Assembly: GCA_027563145.1 (NCBI GenBank)
Contig: CP071307.1
Coordinates: forward strand, 620,001 to 684,000
Length of the DNA stretch: 64,000 bases
Direction of reading: 5' to 3'
DNA from: Halocatena halophila
GTDB taxonomy: Archaea; Halobacteriota; Halobacteria; Halobacteriales; Haloarculaceae
Shown here: piece after piece, positions 1 through 8,477 of the stretch
Position numbering within the stretch: the first letter of the stretch is position 1
Layout of the letters: each line of letters starts with the position of its first letter
Made by a program: the position numbers and the translations under genes
Notes under the pieces: model-generated
What the model was told of the DNA's origin: nothing
What the model saw: only the letters and a program-made list of their open reading frames with translations
Database searches by the model: none

Positions 1-1
1 C

Positions 2-586
2 GATCTCGACGCGAAGCTCAAACACGAGCTGCGCCCGCTGTTCGCAGAGATTACGGATCAGGTCGGCTGTCCGACGCTGTATGTCACTCACGATCAAGAA
101 GAGGCAATGACGATGTCCGATCGGATCGCGGTGATGAACGACGGTCATCTCGAGCAGATTGACACGCCAGACCGGGTGTACCGACAACCGGACACACAGT
201 TCGTTGGCGAGTTTGTCGGCCGACCCGCAATGGAGTTTTTCGACGTTCGGATCGAGCACGGAGACGACGGATCCGAACTGCTTGCGGGAGAAAATCTCAC
301 GCTGGCACACGATGGGCTGAACGGCTACGACGGCGACGACCTGCGCGTCGGCATCAGACCACAACATCTCCGGGTAACAGAACGGAACTCCAGTGGCATT
401 CCCGCCACACACGTGTTTGACGAAACGCTCGGTGACCGGACCCACAGCCTGTTCGAGACTCCACTGGGTCGCGTGACCGTCGAGACGCCGGCCGACTTCC
501 GCGGAAGTCAGACGGAGTACTCCATCGAGATCGACGTAGAGAAGCTCTCGCTGTACGATCCTGCGAGTGGCATTCGAATCGGCTAA
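2..586 (+). CDS. Sugar ABC transporter ATP-binding protein, C-terminal part (5' end outside window)
   Basis: This open frame enters from the left edge and ends at 586, giving 194 residues. The visible part begins just after Walker B, with an LDAKLKHELR D-loop region typical of MalK/UgpC-type ATPases, followed by the H-loop YVTHDQEEAM. The remaining residues form the C-terminal OB/TOBE-type regulatory domain seen in CUT1 sugar importers (GIRPQHLRV motif). It would energise sugar uptake at the membrane with the binding protein encoded 79 bases downstream. The substrate cannot be read from the sequence. Walker A and the signature motif lie outside the window, so they cannot be checked. Confidence 0.9.
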   Translation, partial: DLDAKLKHELRPLFAEITDQVGCPTLYVTHDQEEAMTMSDRIAVMNDGHLEQIDTPDRVYRQPDTQFVGEFVGRPAMEFFDVRIEHGDDGSELLAGENLTLAHDGLNGYDGDDLRVGIRPQHLRVTERNSSGIPATHVFDETLGDRTHSLFETPLGRVTVETPADFRGSQTEYSIEIDVEKLSLYDPASGIRIG

Positions 587-640
587 TCGATTCAATCAGT
601 TCGATCTCTAGTATTTACACGACTGATCGAAACACTTATG

Positions 641-661
641 CTCCAGTTACCAACACTGGAG
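641..661. promoter_or_regulatory. Perfect inverted repeat before the sugar-binding protein gene
   Basis: CTCCAGT, seven bases, then ACTGGAG end five bases before the ATG at 666. A TATA-like stretch (TATTTACA, 612-619) lies about 25-30 bases upstream of the repeat, so the repeat sits at the expected transcription start. It could be an operator or a short leader hairpin. The role is inferred. Confidence 0.45.
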
Positions 662-665
662 GTGT

Positions 666-2063
666 ATGACACGATACCAACCAACACGCCGTGGCGTGTT
701 GCGAGCCACGGGACTGGCCACCGCGACGGCCATCGCCGGTTGTCTTGGAATGGACAGCGGTGGCACGAACGATGAATCAAGCGACGGCGATATCCACATC
801 CTGACGGATCTCACCGGCGAGCAGTGGGAGTCCTACTGGGAGGACGAACTCATCGCCGGATTCGAATCGTCGTCCGACGCGTCGGTGTCGGTGGAGTACG
901 CCGGCATGCAAGGCCAGGGTGGCCAGCGCCTGGCAACGTTGTTGCAGTCGAATACGCCACCGGAATGCTATCACGCGACCCAGACGGAAATTGGCGACCT
1001 GTTCAATCAGGGGCTGACGCAGCCGGTTGATTCGGTGATCGATGAGTTAGAATCCACCTGGGGTGAGACGCTGTTCAAATACACGATGCAGCCGTTCAAC
1101 GGCGATCGCGCCGATGAGATGCACATGATCCCCAACGGGATCTACGTGGGCGGTGTGTTCAACTATCGCAAGGACATCTACGAAAAACTCGGTCTCTCGG
1201 TTCCCAAAACCTGGCAAGGTCTCGTGGACAACGCCAAAGCGATCCACGAATCCGATGAAGTGGAGGCGGCCGGCTTTGGGGTAGCTGGAACGCCGGCTGG
1301 CAAGTCCGGATCGGACTTTTCGAACTGGCTGTACAACGCCGGCGGTCAGACCTGGAAATCTGCGGGCGAGTCGATCGAACTCGCGTTCGAAAAAGAGCAC
1401 GTGATGGCCGTCCTCGAGGTGCTCCAGGAGCTTGCGAACTACTCGCCGGACCCATCCAGTCTCTCGTGGGCGAAGACGGTCGAGTACTGGGCCGGTGGCC
1501 GCATTGCGCAGTGTTTCATGAACAACGCCTGGCTCTGTGGACCGGCGTATGCGGCTGGAGCGACCGACATTGCGCGCAACACGGAACAGGCGTTGATTCC
1601 CGTTCGTGAGGGGGCCGATCCCATCACACGGGGCTGGATTCTCGCCAACGGAACCCCCATCATCGAGGGATCGAGCAATCCCGAGGGTGCAAAGGAGTTC
1701 AACAAGCACATGTTTGGTGAAGAACATATGGTACCAGTGTCGTTGCTCGAGCCGATGCGGTTCATCCCGCCGTATGCGGACGTGATGGACGCTGATGCGT
1801 ATCGGAACGCAGAGATCTTCCAGGCCGAGGATGGTGTCTTCCTCGAGAAAAACGAGAAAATCGCAACCGAGATCGTCCCGGAACTCGAGAGTCCCGACCT
1901 GCCGAGCTCACCCGAGACCTTGCACGTGGGAACGACCTACATTCAGGATCAGATGGTTAATCGTGTCCTGATCGAGGGCCAGTCGTCCGAGGCGGCCTAC
2001 GAATGGGCACTCGATGAGTATGACACCCAGATTTCGAACGCGAAAGAACAGGCCAACTACTGA
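666..2063 (+). CDS. ABC transporter substrate-binding lipoprotein, sugar type (family 1)
   Basis: This 465-residue protein is the extracellular solute-binding component of a CUT1-type sugar importer. The N-terminus carries a twin-arginine motif (TRRGVLRATG) and a lipobox ending at Cys26 (AIAGC), so it is predicted to leave by Tat and be lipid-anchored on the outer face of the membrane. A Ser/Thr/Gly-rich linker follows, and then a family-1 solute-binding fold with typical segments such as GFGVAGTPAGKSGSDF and GRIAQCFMNNAWL. The ATPase gene ends just upstream on the same strand. No permease gene lies between them, so the permeases are probably upstream of the window. Its 3' end overlaps the converging acyl-CoA dehydrogenase gene by seven bases. 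Confidence 0.92.
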   Translation: MTRYQPTRRGVLRATGLATATAIAGCLGMDSGGTNDESSDGDIHILTDLTGEQWESYWEDELIAGFESSSDASVSVEYAGMQGQGGQRLATLLQSNTPPECYHATQTEIGDLFNQGLTQPVDSVIDELESTWGETLFKYTMQPFNGDRADEMHMIPNGIYVGGVFNYRKDIYEKLGLSVPKTWQGLVDNAKAIHESDEVEAAGFGVAGTPAGKSGSDFSNWLYNAGGQTWKSAGESIELAFEKEHVMAVLEVLQELANYSPDPSSLSWAKTVEYWAGGRIAQCFMNNAWLCGPAYAAGATDIARNTEQALIPVREGADPITRGWILANGTPIIEGSSNPEGAKEFNKHMFGEEHMVPVSLLEPMRFIPPYADVMDADAYRNAEIFQAEDGVFLEKNEKIATEIVPELESPDLPSSPETLHVGTTYIQDQMVNRVLIEGQSSEAAYEWALDEYDTQISNAKEQANY

Positions 2064-3319
2064 GGAGCGTCGTCTCGGAGCGAGTCGTGAAGATTTTCCT
2101 CGTTGAACGTTGGGAGCACTTCGAGCTCTTTTGTTTCGACGTCATCGAAGGCGTGGCGAGCGATCGACCGGCGGTGGACCTCGTCTGCGCCATCAACGAT
2201 GCGGAACGAACGAACGTGCTCGTAGAAGTGTGCAAGCGGGAGATCGCGTCCGATGCCACTGCCACCACAGCACTGAATCGCCAGATCGACGATATCGTTG
2301 GTGACGTTCGCGGTGAACAGCTTTGCCATTGCTACCTCGATGCGGGCTTCGCTTCGGTCGAGTTCCCGGGCCGCATGGCGAACCATGGTACGGGCCGCGT
2401 GGAGTCGCGTTTCGGCATCGGCAATCCGATGGCGCAGTGATCCCTTCTCTGCAAGCGCACTGCCGAACGCGTCCCGTTCTGTCAGATACGCTTTGGCGAC
2501 ATCGAGCGAGCGCTCTGCCATTCCCGAATAGCGCATGCAGTGGGTGAGCCGACCGCCACCGAGTCGCATCTGGGCGATCTGGAACCCCTCGCCAGCCTCA
2601 CCAAGCGTGTTTTCGACGGGAACGCGCACGTCGTCGTATTCGATCTCTGCGTGGCCAACCGGGAACTCGGTGATCGATTCGTCGCCGAGATGTGGAATGT
2701 TCCGGACAACGTTCACACCGTCTGCATCGCTCGGAACGACGATGATCGACGTGCCTGCATACGGATGTGCCTCAAGGTCGGTTCGTGCCATCACCAGCAG
2801 AATGTCGGCGTTCATGCCGCCGGTCGTCCACCATTTGTGCCCGTTGAGCACCCACTCGTCGCCATCACGAACGGCGGTGGTTTTGAGCATTTTCGGATCG
2901 GAACCACCGCCCTGTCGTGGTTCAGTCATCGAAAAGCCAGAGGAGATGTCACCCTGGACCAGCGGCTTGAGCCAGCGTTCTTTTTGTTCGGACGTGCCGA
3001 CGGCCTCAAGCGTGTGCATATTCCCTTCGTCGGGCGCATTTGCCCGTATTGCGAGCGCCCCTGTCAGCGTTCTCCCGACCGCTTCGAACGAGGGCAGCAT
3101 CTCTGAGAACTCCAGTCCCTGGCCGCCGAACTCGGTCGGCACCTGGGGTGCGAACAGGTCGCGGTCTTTGGCTTGCTCCCAGAAGGACTCGATTTCTGCG
3201 ACCGTGATCGGGTCGGTATCAGCCAGCGCGCGTCGCTCACGCGGGATGACGACCTCGTCCATGAACGTACGAACGCGCGCAGCGACTTCGGTGGCGGTCT
3301 CCGAATCGTGATATCGCAT
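2057..3319 (-). CDS. Acyl-CoA dehydrogenase family protein (ACAD10/11-like)
   Basis: A 420-residue flavoprotein predicted to introduce the alpha,beta double bond into an acyl-CoA. The three ACAD parts are visible: N-terminal helices, a middle beta domain with FSMTEPRQGGGSDP and GHKWWTTGG, and the C-terminal helical domain. At the position of the usual catalytic glutamate (YEGT) it has VDGADEVH, so Asp376 replaces Glu. This substitution is seen in ACAD10/11-like proteins. It may change substrate preference towards branched or hydroxylated acyl chains, which is inference. The start at 3319 is the first ATG and gives a normal N-terminus. Neighbours are other acyl-CoA genes. Confidence 0.9.
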   Translation of the reverse strand: MRYHDSETATEVAARVRTFMDEVVIPRERRALADTDPITVAEIESFWEQAKDRDLFAPQVPTEFGGQGLEFSEMLPSFEAVGRTLTGALAIRANAPDEGNMHTLEAVGTSEQKERWLKPLVQGDISSGFSMTEPRQGGGSDPKMLKTTAVRDGDEWVLNGHKWWTTGGMNADILLVMARTDLEAHPYAGTSIIVVPSDADGVNVVRNIPHLGDESITEFPVGHAEIEYDDVRVPVENTLGEAGEGFQIAQMRLGGGRLTHCMRYSGMAERSLDVAKAYLTERDAFGSALAEKGSLRHRIADAETRLHAARTMVRHAARELDRSEARIEVAMAKLFTANVTNDIVDLAIQCCGGSGIGRDLPLAHFYEHVRSFRIVDGADEVHRRSIARHAFDDVETKELEVLPTFNEENLHDSLRDDAPQ

Positions 3320-3421
3320 ATCTCACCAAACGGCTGAACGATAGTAAAACCATCTCACACGAATGCGGTATCGGCTGCTCGGTTGGGAACAGCTAAGGGG
3401 CAGCCACACCTGTCCGTATCT

Positions 3422-4159
3422 ATGGCAGACAACGCTGTCGCCGTCATCGGTGGCGGTATTATGGGCAGTGGTATCGCACAGGTACTCGCACGAAACGGGT
3501 ACGAGGTTCGGGTTCGCGAACTCAACGACGAACTCCTCGAGGCCGCCCGCGAACGGCTTATCTCAGGGAGCTTCGGACTCGATGACGCCGTCGAGGGCGG
3601 TTATCTCACCGAGGCAGAACGTGATGCGACGCTCGATCGGCTCACATTCACGACCGATCTTGAGACGGCAACGCAGGACACCGAGTTCGTCATTGAGGCG
3701 GTCACCGAGGAACTTTCCATCAAAGGCCAGGTGTTTCGGGCGCTCAACGAGGTGACCGACGACCAGCCGCTGTTTTCAAACACGAGTGGCTTTTCGGTGG
3801 CATCGATCGCCAACGCCGTTGACGATCCATCGCGCGTTGCGGTCACGCACTTTTTCAATCCGGTTCCGGTGATGGAACTCGTCGAGATCGTCAAAGCGCC
3901 CGAAACTGACCCCGCTGTCGTCGAGCGTGCCGAGGCGCTCGCTGAGGAACTCGGAAAAACGGCGATCGTCGTGGACGACGATCCCGGTTCGTATGGCTTC
4001 GTCGCCAATCGGATCTACGGAGCGATGCGCCGTGAAGCCCAGCGCGTTGTCGATGCTGGCGTTGCCACCGAAGAACAGGTAGACACCGCACTCGAGGCAG
4101 GCTACAATCTCCCCGTCGGACCGTTTTCGCTGCGCGGTATCGGCGAGGAGTGGGACTGA
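3422..4159 (+). CDS. 3-hydroxyacyl-CoA dehydrogenase, short form
   Basis: This NAD-dependent enzyme would oxidise 3-hydroxyacyl-CoA to 3-ketoacyl-CoA in beta-oxidation. The Rossmann motif VIGGGIMGSGIAQ opens the protein, and the catalytic His with its partner Glu is visible in THFFNPVPVMELVEIV. The start at 3422 is preferred over an in-frame codon at 3383 because it places the Rossmann strand at residue 5. The protein is 245 residues, about 40 shorter than the usual 285-290. It stops cleanly after GPFSLRGIGEEWD, where family members normally continue into the last helices of the C-terminal domain. That may be a natural short variant or a 3' truncation. The gene ends one base from the converging hydratase gene. 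Confidence 0.88.
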   Translation: MADNAVAVIGGGIMGSGIAQVLARNGYEVRVRELNDELLEAARERLISGSFGLDDAVEGGYLTEAERDATLDRLTFTTDLETATQDTEFVIEAVTEELSIKGQVFRALNEVTDDQPLFSNTSGFSVASIANAVDDPSRVAVTHFFNPVPVMELVEIVKAPETDPAVVERAEALAEELGKTAIVVDDDPGSYGFVANRIYGAMRREAQRVVDAGVATEEQVDTALEAGYNLPVGPFSLRGIGEEWD

Positions 4160-4160
4160 A

Positions 4161-4949
4161 CTACCGACCGACGAACTCCGGATCGCGATTTTCAGCGAAC
4201 GCGGCTGCGCCTTCTTCGAAGTCTTCGGTGTTCAACAGCGAGTTGAACTGCTGGCGGTCGTAGCGCCGGCCCTCCTGGCGGGAAGTGTTGACCGCCGTTC
4301 GTGCCGATCGCTTGATCGCCTGGACGGCCAGTGGTGCCTGTTCGGCCAGCGACGCGACGAACGAATCGACCGACTCGTCGAACTCCTCGCTGTCGTAGAT
4401 GCGATTGATGAGTCCCTTTTCGTGCACCCAGTCGGCAGCTACGTGCTCACCGGTCATTGCGAGCTCCATGGCAACGGCCGGGCCACAGAGTTTCGTCACG
4501 AACTGCACGCCGCCTGCCCCCGGCAGGAGTCCAAGGTCCACTTCCGGAAAGCCAAACGTCGAGCGATCGCTCGCGAGCCGGAGATCACACGACAGCGCCA
4601 GTTCGAACCCACCACCCAGACAGTAGCCGTCGATTTTTGCCACGACTGGCACCGGAAACTCTGGAATGAACTCGTGAGCCCGCCGCTCCGAGCGCTCCCC
4701 CTCGTTTGCGCTCGAAAAACCGTTGATGTCTGCACCAGCGCAGAACGCCTTCTCACCAGCTCCCTCGATCACGACCACACGAAGTCCGCGATCGCTCGAA
4801 TCTCCCTGTGTCTCCAGTGATTTGAGCGCCTCGACGATCTCTGCGGACAACTGCTCGCTCAGCGCGTTGAGCGAATCCGGTCGGTCCAGCGTTATGTGAC
4901 CGACGCCGGTCTGTGAATCGTACTCGACGGTAACGGTTTCGTACTCCAT
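4161..4949 (-). CDS. Enoyl-CoA hydratase/isomerase family protein
   Basis: A 262-residue crotonase-fold protein that would hydrate trans-2-enoyl-CoA in beta-oxidation. It carries the oxyanion-hole segment AFCAGADINGF and the core YCLGGGFELALSCDLRLAS followed by GFPEVDLGLLPGAGG. The two glutamates used by true hydratases (in FELAL and PEVDLG) are both present. The ATG at 4949 was chosen because residues upstream of it (to 5003) look unlike family N-termini and would overlap the regulator gene. It is co-directional with the HTH-10 regulator 50 bases upstream, suggesting co-transcription. Confidence 0.92.
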   Translation of the reverse strand: MEYETVTVEYDSQTGVGHITLDRPDSLNALSEQLSAEIVEALKSLETQGDSSDRGLRVVVIEGAGEKAFCAGADINGFSSANEGERSERRAHEFIPEFPVPVVAKIDGYCLGGGFELALSCDLRLASDRSTFGFPEVDLGLLPGAGGVQFVTKLCGPAVAMELAMTGEHVAADWVHEKGLINRIYDSEEFDESVDSFVASLAEQAPLAVQAIKRSARTAVNTSRQEGRRYDRQQFNSLLNTEDFEEGAAAFAENRDPEFVGR

Positions 4950-4999
4950 GGTTCTCGATAGGTGGCGACTGCCAAATAACTGCTCCATTTCGAAACCGG

Positions 5000-5683
5000 T
5001 CACGCGTTTGTGTTCATCCTTTCGCCACCGTGATACAGTGCGCTGATGATCCGGCGTTCGATCCGACGAAGGTGTTGACCGACCATACTCGAACTACAGT
5101 TTAGCGTCTCTGATAGCTCCTCGTGGGTGGTCTCCCGTGGAATCCGATAGTAACCGGCCTCGATCGCCGCCTCGAGAACGTCTTGCTGTCTCTGTGTGAG
5201 CACACCAGCGTATCGAGTCGATGCTGGATCATGCCGGTAAACGCGGTTGATTCCGACTGTTGCGATCGTACGCGTCTCCTGAATCCGTTGGTGGAGCTCT
5301 GCCCGCGGGCCAATTTCAGTGAGCTCGATTCGAAACGGATCGTGGTTTACGTAGTGGATCGGGAACACAACTGTAACGCCGTACGATCGATGAATCCGGA
5401 GAAGATCATCGAGTGGTGTATCCGGGATGAATCTGATCTGGGCAACGAGCGGGTCGGATTCTTCACTCACAGCAAATTCCAGGACTTTTCCAGATCCATC
5501 GTTCAGACACCGTTTGAGTGTCTCGCGATTCCCATCGATCTCGTAGACGATAACGATCGAGTCGTCTGTGAGAAATTCGATCGACTGGATCGTCTTGAGT
5601 ACGACACCATTTTCGTACAGAATCTGCTCTGCACGATCGAAACGGCCACCGTCCGGCGCGATGGTGTACATTATCTCCCACAT
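5000..5683 (-). CDS. HTH-10 family transcriptional regulator (bacterio-opsin activator type)
   Basis: A 227-residue protein with the haloarchaeal Bat-like layout: an N-terminal sensor-like domain of about 150 residues and a C-terminal HTH-10 domain (LTQRQQDVLEAAIEAGYY, then THEELSETLNCSSSMVGQHLRRIE). Such proteins act as DNA-binding regulators in Halobacteria. It sits directly upstream of the enoyl-CoA hydratase on the same strand, so it is a candidate local regulator of the acyl-CoA genes. The ligand is unknown. Two nearby starts (5683 and 5671) are both plausible. Confidence 0.88.
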   Translation of the reverse strand: MWEIMYTIAPDGGRFDRAEQILYENGVVLKTIQSIEFLTDDSIVIVYEIDGNRETLKRCLNDGSGKVLEFAVSEESDPLVAQIRFIPDTPLDDLLRIHRSYGVTVVFPIHYVNHDPFRIELTEIGPRAELHQRIQETRTIATVGINRVYRHDPASTRYAGVLTQRQQDVLEAAIEAGYYRIPRETTHEELSETLNCSSSMVGQHLRRIERRIISALYHGGERMNTNA

Positions 5684-5869
5684 TGGTGCTCACCGTTCTG
5701 GCACGGGAGTTTCCCGTCTAGTGATACCGTGGCACATTATTGTTGCGTTGTATTTCTCTGTGATAAATTTGATGGGTAGTTTTCTGGTATCTTCACAGAA
5801 CCGTATTAAAGACGTGGCTATAACCATAATAGAAATTAATTATAATCGTAGCAAATAGTACGTTGCCGC

Positions 5870-6688
5870 ATGAAAAAACAATCCGATCGATCCGACCGAC
5901 CGAATCGAACGACACTACCGATGACGCGCCGAGGCGTTCTCACCCGAGCAGTTGGGCTGACTGCAGTTGGTGTCGGTGGTTTCAGTGGAATTGCAGCTAG
6001 CCAGCCCGTGACGACGGTGGAGGTCTCTGAAGGAATGCTTGGCAATTTCTACACCACCGACGATTTGCCGGTGGTTGATGAGCTACTTGTTTTCGTTCAC
6101 GGCTGGTTCGGTGATTCGACGGTGGTGAGCCAGACTGCTGATGTCCGCGATTCGATCGAGGACGGCGGCTACGATCCGGACGCAGTGGTTGCGGTCGAAT
6201 GGCCCGCAACGAACTTTCTCTACACAGACGCAGAGAGCGACACCGAATCGGTTGGCGAAGTCGTAGCAGAACTAATTGAGGACTTTTCGGACGCTGGTGG
6301 TGGTAGTATCAGACTCACTGGACATTCGCTCGGCGGCCGTATCGTCTACTGGGCAAGTTCGAAAATCAGTGCGGGGTACACGATTGACACGGTCGGTGCC
6401 ATGGGCACCGCAGCCGAGGGCTCGAACGTCTGTTTTGGTGGAGACTGGGATGAGGACATCGCCACTGGCGCTGGAACTGTTCGCAACTATCACTCGTTGA
6501 ACGACACCACTGTCGGCAGTGCGTACGGATTTTTCGGCCAACCAGCGCTCGGCACGGAGGGTGCGGCGTGTTCGGGACCGGGCAACTACACGGATGTCGA
6601 TGTTACTGGGACCGTCGGGAGCCATCTCGACTATCTGGGTGACACACAGGTCGGTAGCGATTTTGCCGCTGTGGTGCTTTCGGACTGA
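5870..6688 (+). CDS. Secreted alpha/beta hydrolase, lipase-like (copy 1 of a tandem pair)
   Basis: A 272-residue predicted Tat-exported hydrolase. The N-terminus has MTRRGVLTRAVGLTAVG and a likely cleavage region near IAASQP. The fold shows the oxyanion strand LLVFVHGWFGD and the nucleophile elbow RLTGHSLGGR with Ser153. Candidate acid and base are the Asp in YHSLNDTTVG and the His in VGSHLDYLG. The pattern resembles lipases and esterases, and substrate is unknown. A close paralogue follows 91 bases downstream in the same orientation. The upstream region is AT-rich with TATA-like tracts around 5820-5850. Confidence 0.82.
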   Translation: MKKQSDRSDRPNRTTLPMTRRGVLTRAVGLTAVGVGGFSGIAASQPVTTVEVSEGMLGNFYTTDDLPVVDELLVFVHGWFGDSTVVSQTADVRDSIEDGGYDPDAVVAVEWPATNFLYTDAESDTESVGEVVAELIEDFSDAGGGSIRLTGHSLGGRIVYWASSKISAGYTIDTVGAMGTAAEGSNVCFGGDWDEDIATGAGTVRNYHSLNDTTVGSAYGFFGQPALGTEGAACSGPGNYTDVDVTGTVGSHLDYLGDTQVGSDFAAVVLSD

Positions 6689-6779
6689 GCCGACCGAGCG
6701 GTCCACGCGATCGACCACCAACTTCATTTTAACTTCTCTCAATATAAACAAAAAGTATTAAAATAATAAATAATAATAT

Positions 6780-7607
6780 ATGGGTGGTATGTGGAACAAT
6801 ACCAAAACGAATGAACGGGGGGAATCGAGCAGAAGACGGGTTGGCCGCCGGACGGTGTTGCGGGGAATGGGTGCGGCAATTGTTGCTGGTCCAGTTACAA
6901 TGGCTCAGTCCACCGCAGCCCAGGCGGTCACGACGATCCGGTTCACAGAACAGTCTGATGGCGTATTCGTTACGGATGGAACGCTTCCAGTCGCTCAAGA
7001 GCTGTTCGTCTTCGTTCATGGCTGGTACGGCGATGATTCGGTAGCGAGTCAGGCAGAGTCCATCCTTGGATCCCTCGAGACGGCCGGCTACACCCCAGAT
7101 GAATCGATCGCCATCGAGTGGCCGGCCAGCAACTGGTGGTATTTCGATGCCGAGGCGGACACCGAGGGGGTTGGAGCAACGCTCGCGTCACTCATTGAGG
7201 CCTCGATCGACGACGGCACGACGAACGTTAGGCTCACCGGCCATTCGCTGGGCGGTCGAGTCGTCTACTGGACGGCGGACAAACTCTCAGCTGGGTACAC
7301 GATATCGACGATCGGCGCGATGGGGACGGCAGCAAACGGTTCGACCGTCTGTTCTGGTGGCGTGTGGCACGAGGGAATCGGCGCGTCGGCTCAAACGGTT
7401 CGTAACTACCATTCGCACAACGATTCGACGGTGGGGTCGGCGTACGGCTGGTTCGGCGAACCGGCGCTCGGCACGGAAGGTGCAGACTGTGCCGGGCCGT
7501 CGAACTACGCCGACATCGACGTGACGGACACTGTCGGCAGCCACACCGAGTATCTGGGTGACGATCAGGTGGGCAACGATCTGGCGAGCGTCATCGACGC
7601 CAGCTGA
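6780..7607 (+). CDS. Secreted alpha/beta hydrolase, lipase-like (copy 2 of a tandem pair)
   Basis: A 275-residue paralogue of the preceding gene. The two proteins share the order and wording of all active-site blocks: LFVFVHGWYGD, RLTGHSLGGR (Ser156), YHSHNDSTVGSAYGWFG and VGSHTEYLGDDQVG. The N-terminus carries RRRVGRRTVLRGMG, a Tat-type signal, followed by a hydrophobic stretch. The leaders differ much more than the catalytic parts, as expected after an older tandem duplication. An AT-rich block (6725-6779) that could hold the promoter lies directly in front. Lipase or esterase activity is inferred from the fold. Confidence 0.82.
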   Translation: MGGMWNNTKTNERGESSRRRVGRRTVLRGMGAAIVAGPVTMAQSTAAQAVTTIRFTEQSDGVFVTDGTLPVAQELFVFVHGWYGDDSVASQAESILGSLETAGYTPDESIAIEWPASNWWYFDAEADTEGVGATLASLIEASIDDGTTNVRLTGHSLGGRVVYWTADKLSAGYTISTIGAMGTAANGSTVCSGGVWHEGIGASAQTVRNYHSHNDSTVGSAYGWFGEPALGTEGADCAGPSNYADIDVTDTVGSHTEYLGDDQVGNDLASVIDAS

Positions 7608-7615
7608 CACCTTCC

Positions 7616-7627
7616 CGGCGTTTTTTG
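7616..7627 (+). terminator. T-rich tract after the tandem hydrolase genes
   Basis: CCCGGCG is followed by six T residues at 7621-7626, nine to twenty bases after the stop codon at 7607. Oligo-T tracts commonly mark transcription ends in archaea. The assignment is positional only. Confidence 0.3.
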
Positions 7628-7673
7628 CCTGTTTCCTGATACCTACGATTGCTCCTTACATGATTATCATGTG

Positions 7674-8477
7674 ATGGATATCACGATCGAACTACTCAAC
7701 CGGGGCCACATTCGGGCGGACATCAACCATGTCGTGGGTGGCACAGTGATGGGAACGGCGAACGACTCCAACCCCCAGACGATGATGGGTGAGAGTCCGG
7801 TGTATAATCTGGTGATTGAACATCCCGAGGCGACGATCCTCTGGGATACAGGCTCACATCCGTCGGCGGGAGACGGCTACTGGCCCCCAGAGCTGTACGC
7901 CGCGTTCGAACATTACGACGCCGACGAACACGAACTTGCCTCGGATCTGGCCACGGCCGGCTACGACCTCGCGGAGATCGATGCGGTCGTGATGTCGCAT
8001 TTACACTTAGACCACGCCGGTGGGCTCTACGAGTTTGCAGGGACGGACGTTCCCATCTACGTCCACGAGGACGAACTGAAATACGCCTACTACAGTGCCA
8101 ACACCGATGCCGGAAGCGTGGCGTACGTGGCCTCGGATTTCGATCACGATCTGAACTGGGAAATCGTCCATCAGCGATCGGAAACCCACTTCGAAGGGAT
8201 CGAGTTCGTTCATCTCCCCGGGCACACGCCGGGATTGTTGGGTGTACAGATTACGGTTGACGGGAAGACGCTGATCGTCGCTGGCGATCAGGCGTACGTC
8301 CGGGACAACTACGACCAGGAACGTCCAATGAGCACCGGATTGCTCTGGAGCAGTTCGCACTGGTTCGAGAGCCTCCAGCGGCTCAAAGACCGCGAGCGAC
8401 GCCACAACGCGACTGTCGTCTGTGGACACGACGCGGGTGATGTTGCTCGTTTGCGCGAGGGCATCGGCTCAGAGTAG
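7674..8477 (+). CDS. Metallo-beta-lactamase fold hydrolase, N-acyl homoserine lactonase-like
   Basis: A 267-residue single-domain MBL-fold protein. The metal site is plain: SHLHLDHAGG (HxHxDH), a later His in HLPGHTPG, an Asp in VAGDQAY and a His in VCGHDAG. Length and spacing match the AHL lactonase/gluconolactonase-like branch rather than glyoxalase II. It would hydrolyse a lactone or ester, with the true substrate unknown. GTG at 7671 directly precedes ATG at 7674, and the ATG was chosen. Its 3' end overlaps the converging acyl-CoA dehydrogenase gene by nine bases. Confidence 0.85.
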   Translation: MDITIELLNRGHIRADINHVVGGTVMGTANDSNPQTMMGESPVYNLVIEHPEATILWDTGSHPSAGDGYWPPELYAAFEHYDADEHELASDLATAGYDLAEIDAVVMSHLHLDHAGGLYEFAGTDVPIYVHEDELKYAYYSANTDAGSVAYVASDFDHDLNWEIVHQRSETHFEGIEFVHLPGHTPGLLGVQITVDGKTLIVAGDQAYVRDNYDQERPMSTGLLWSSSHWFESLQRLKDRERRHNATVVCGHDAGDVARLREGIGSE

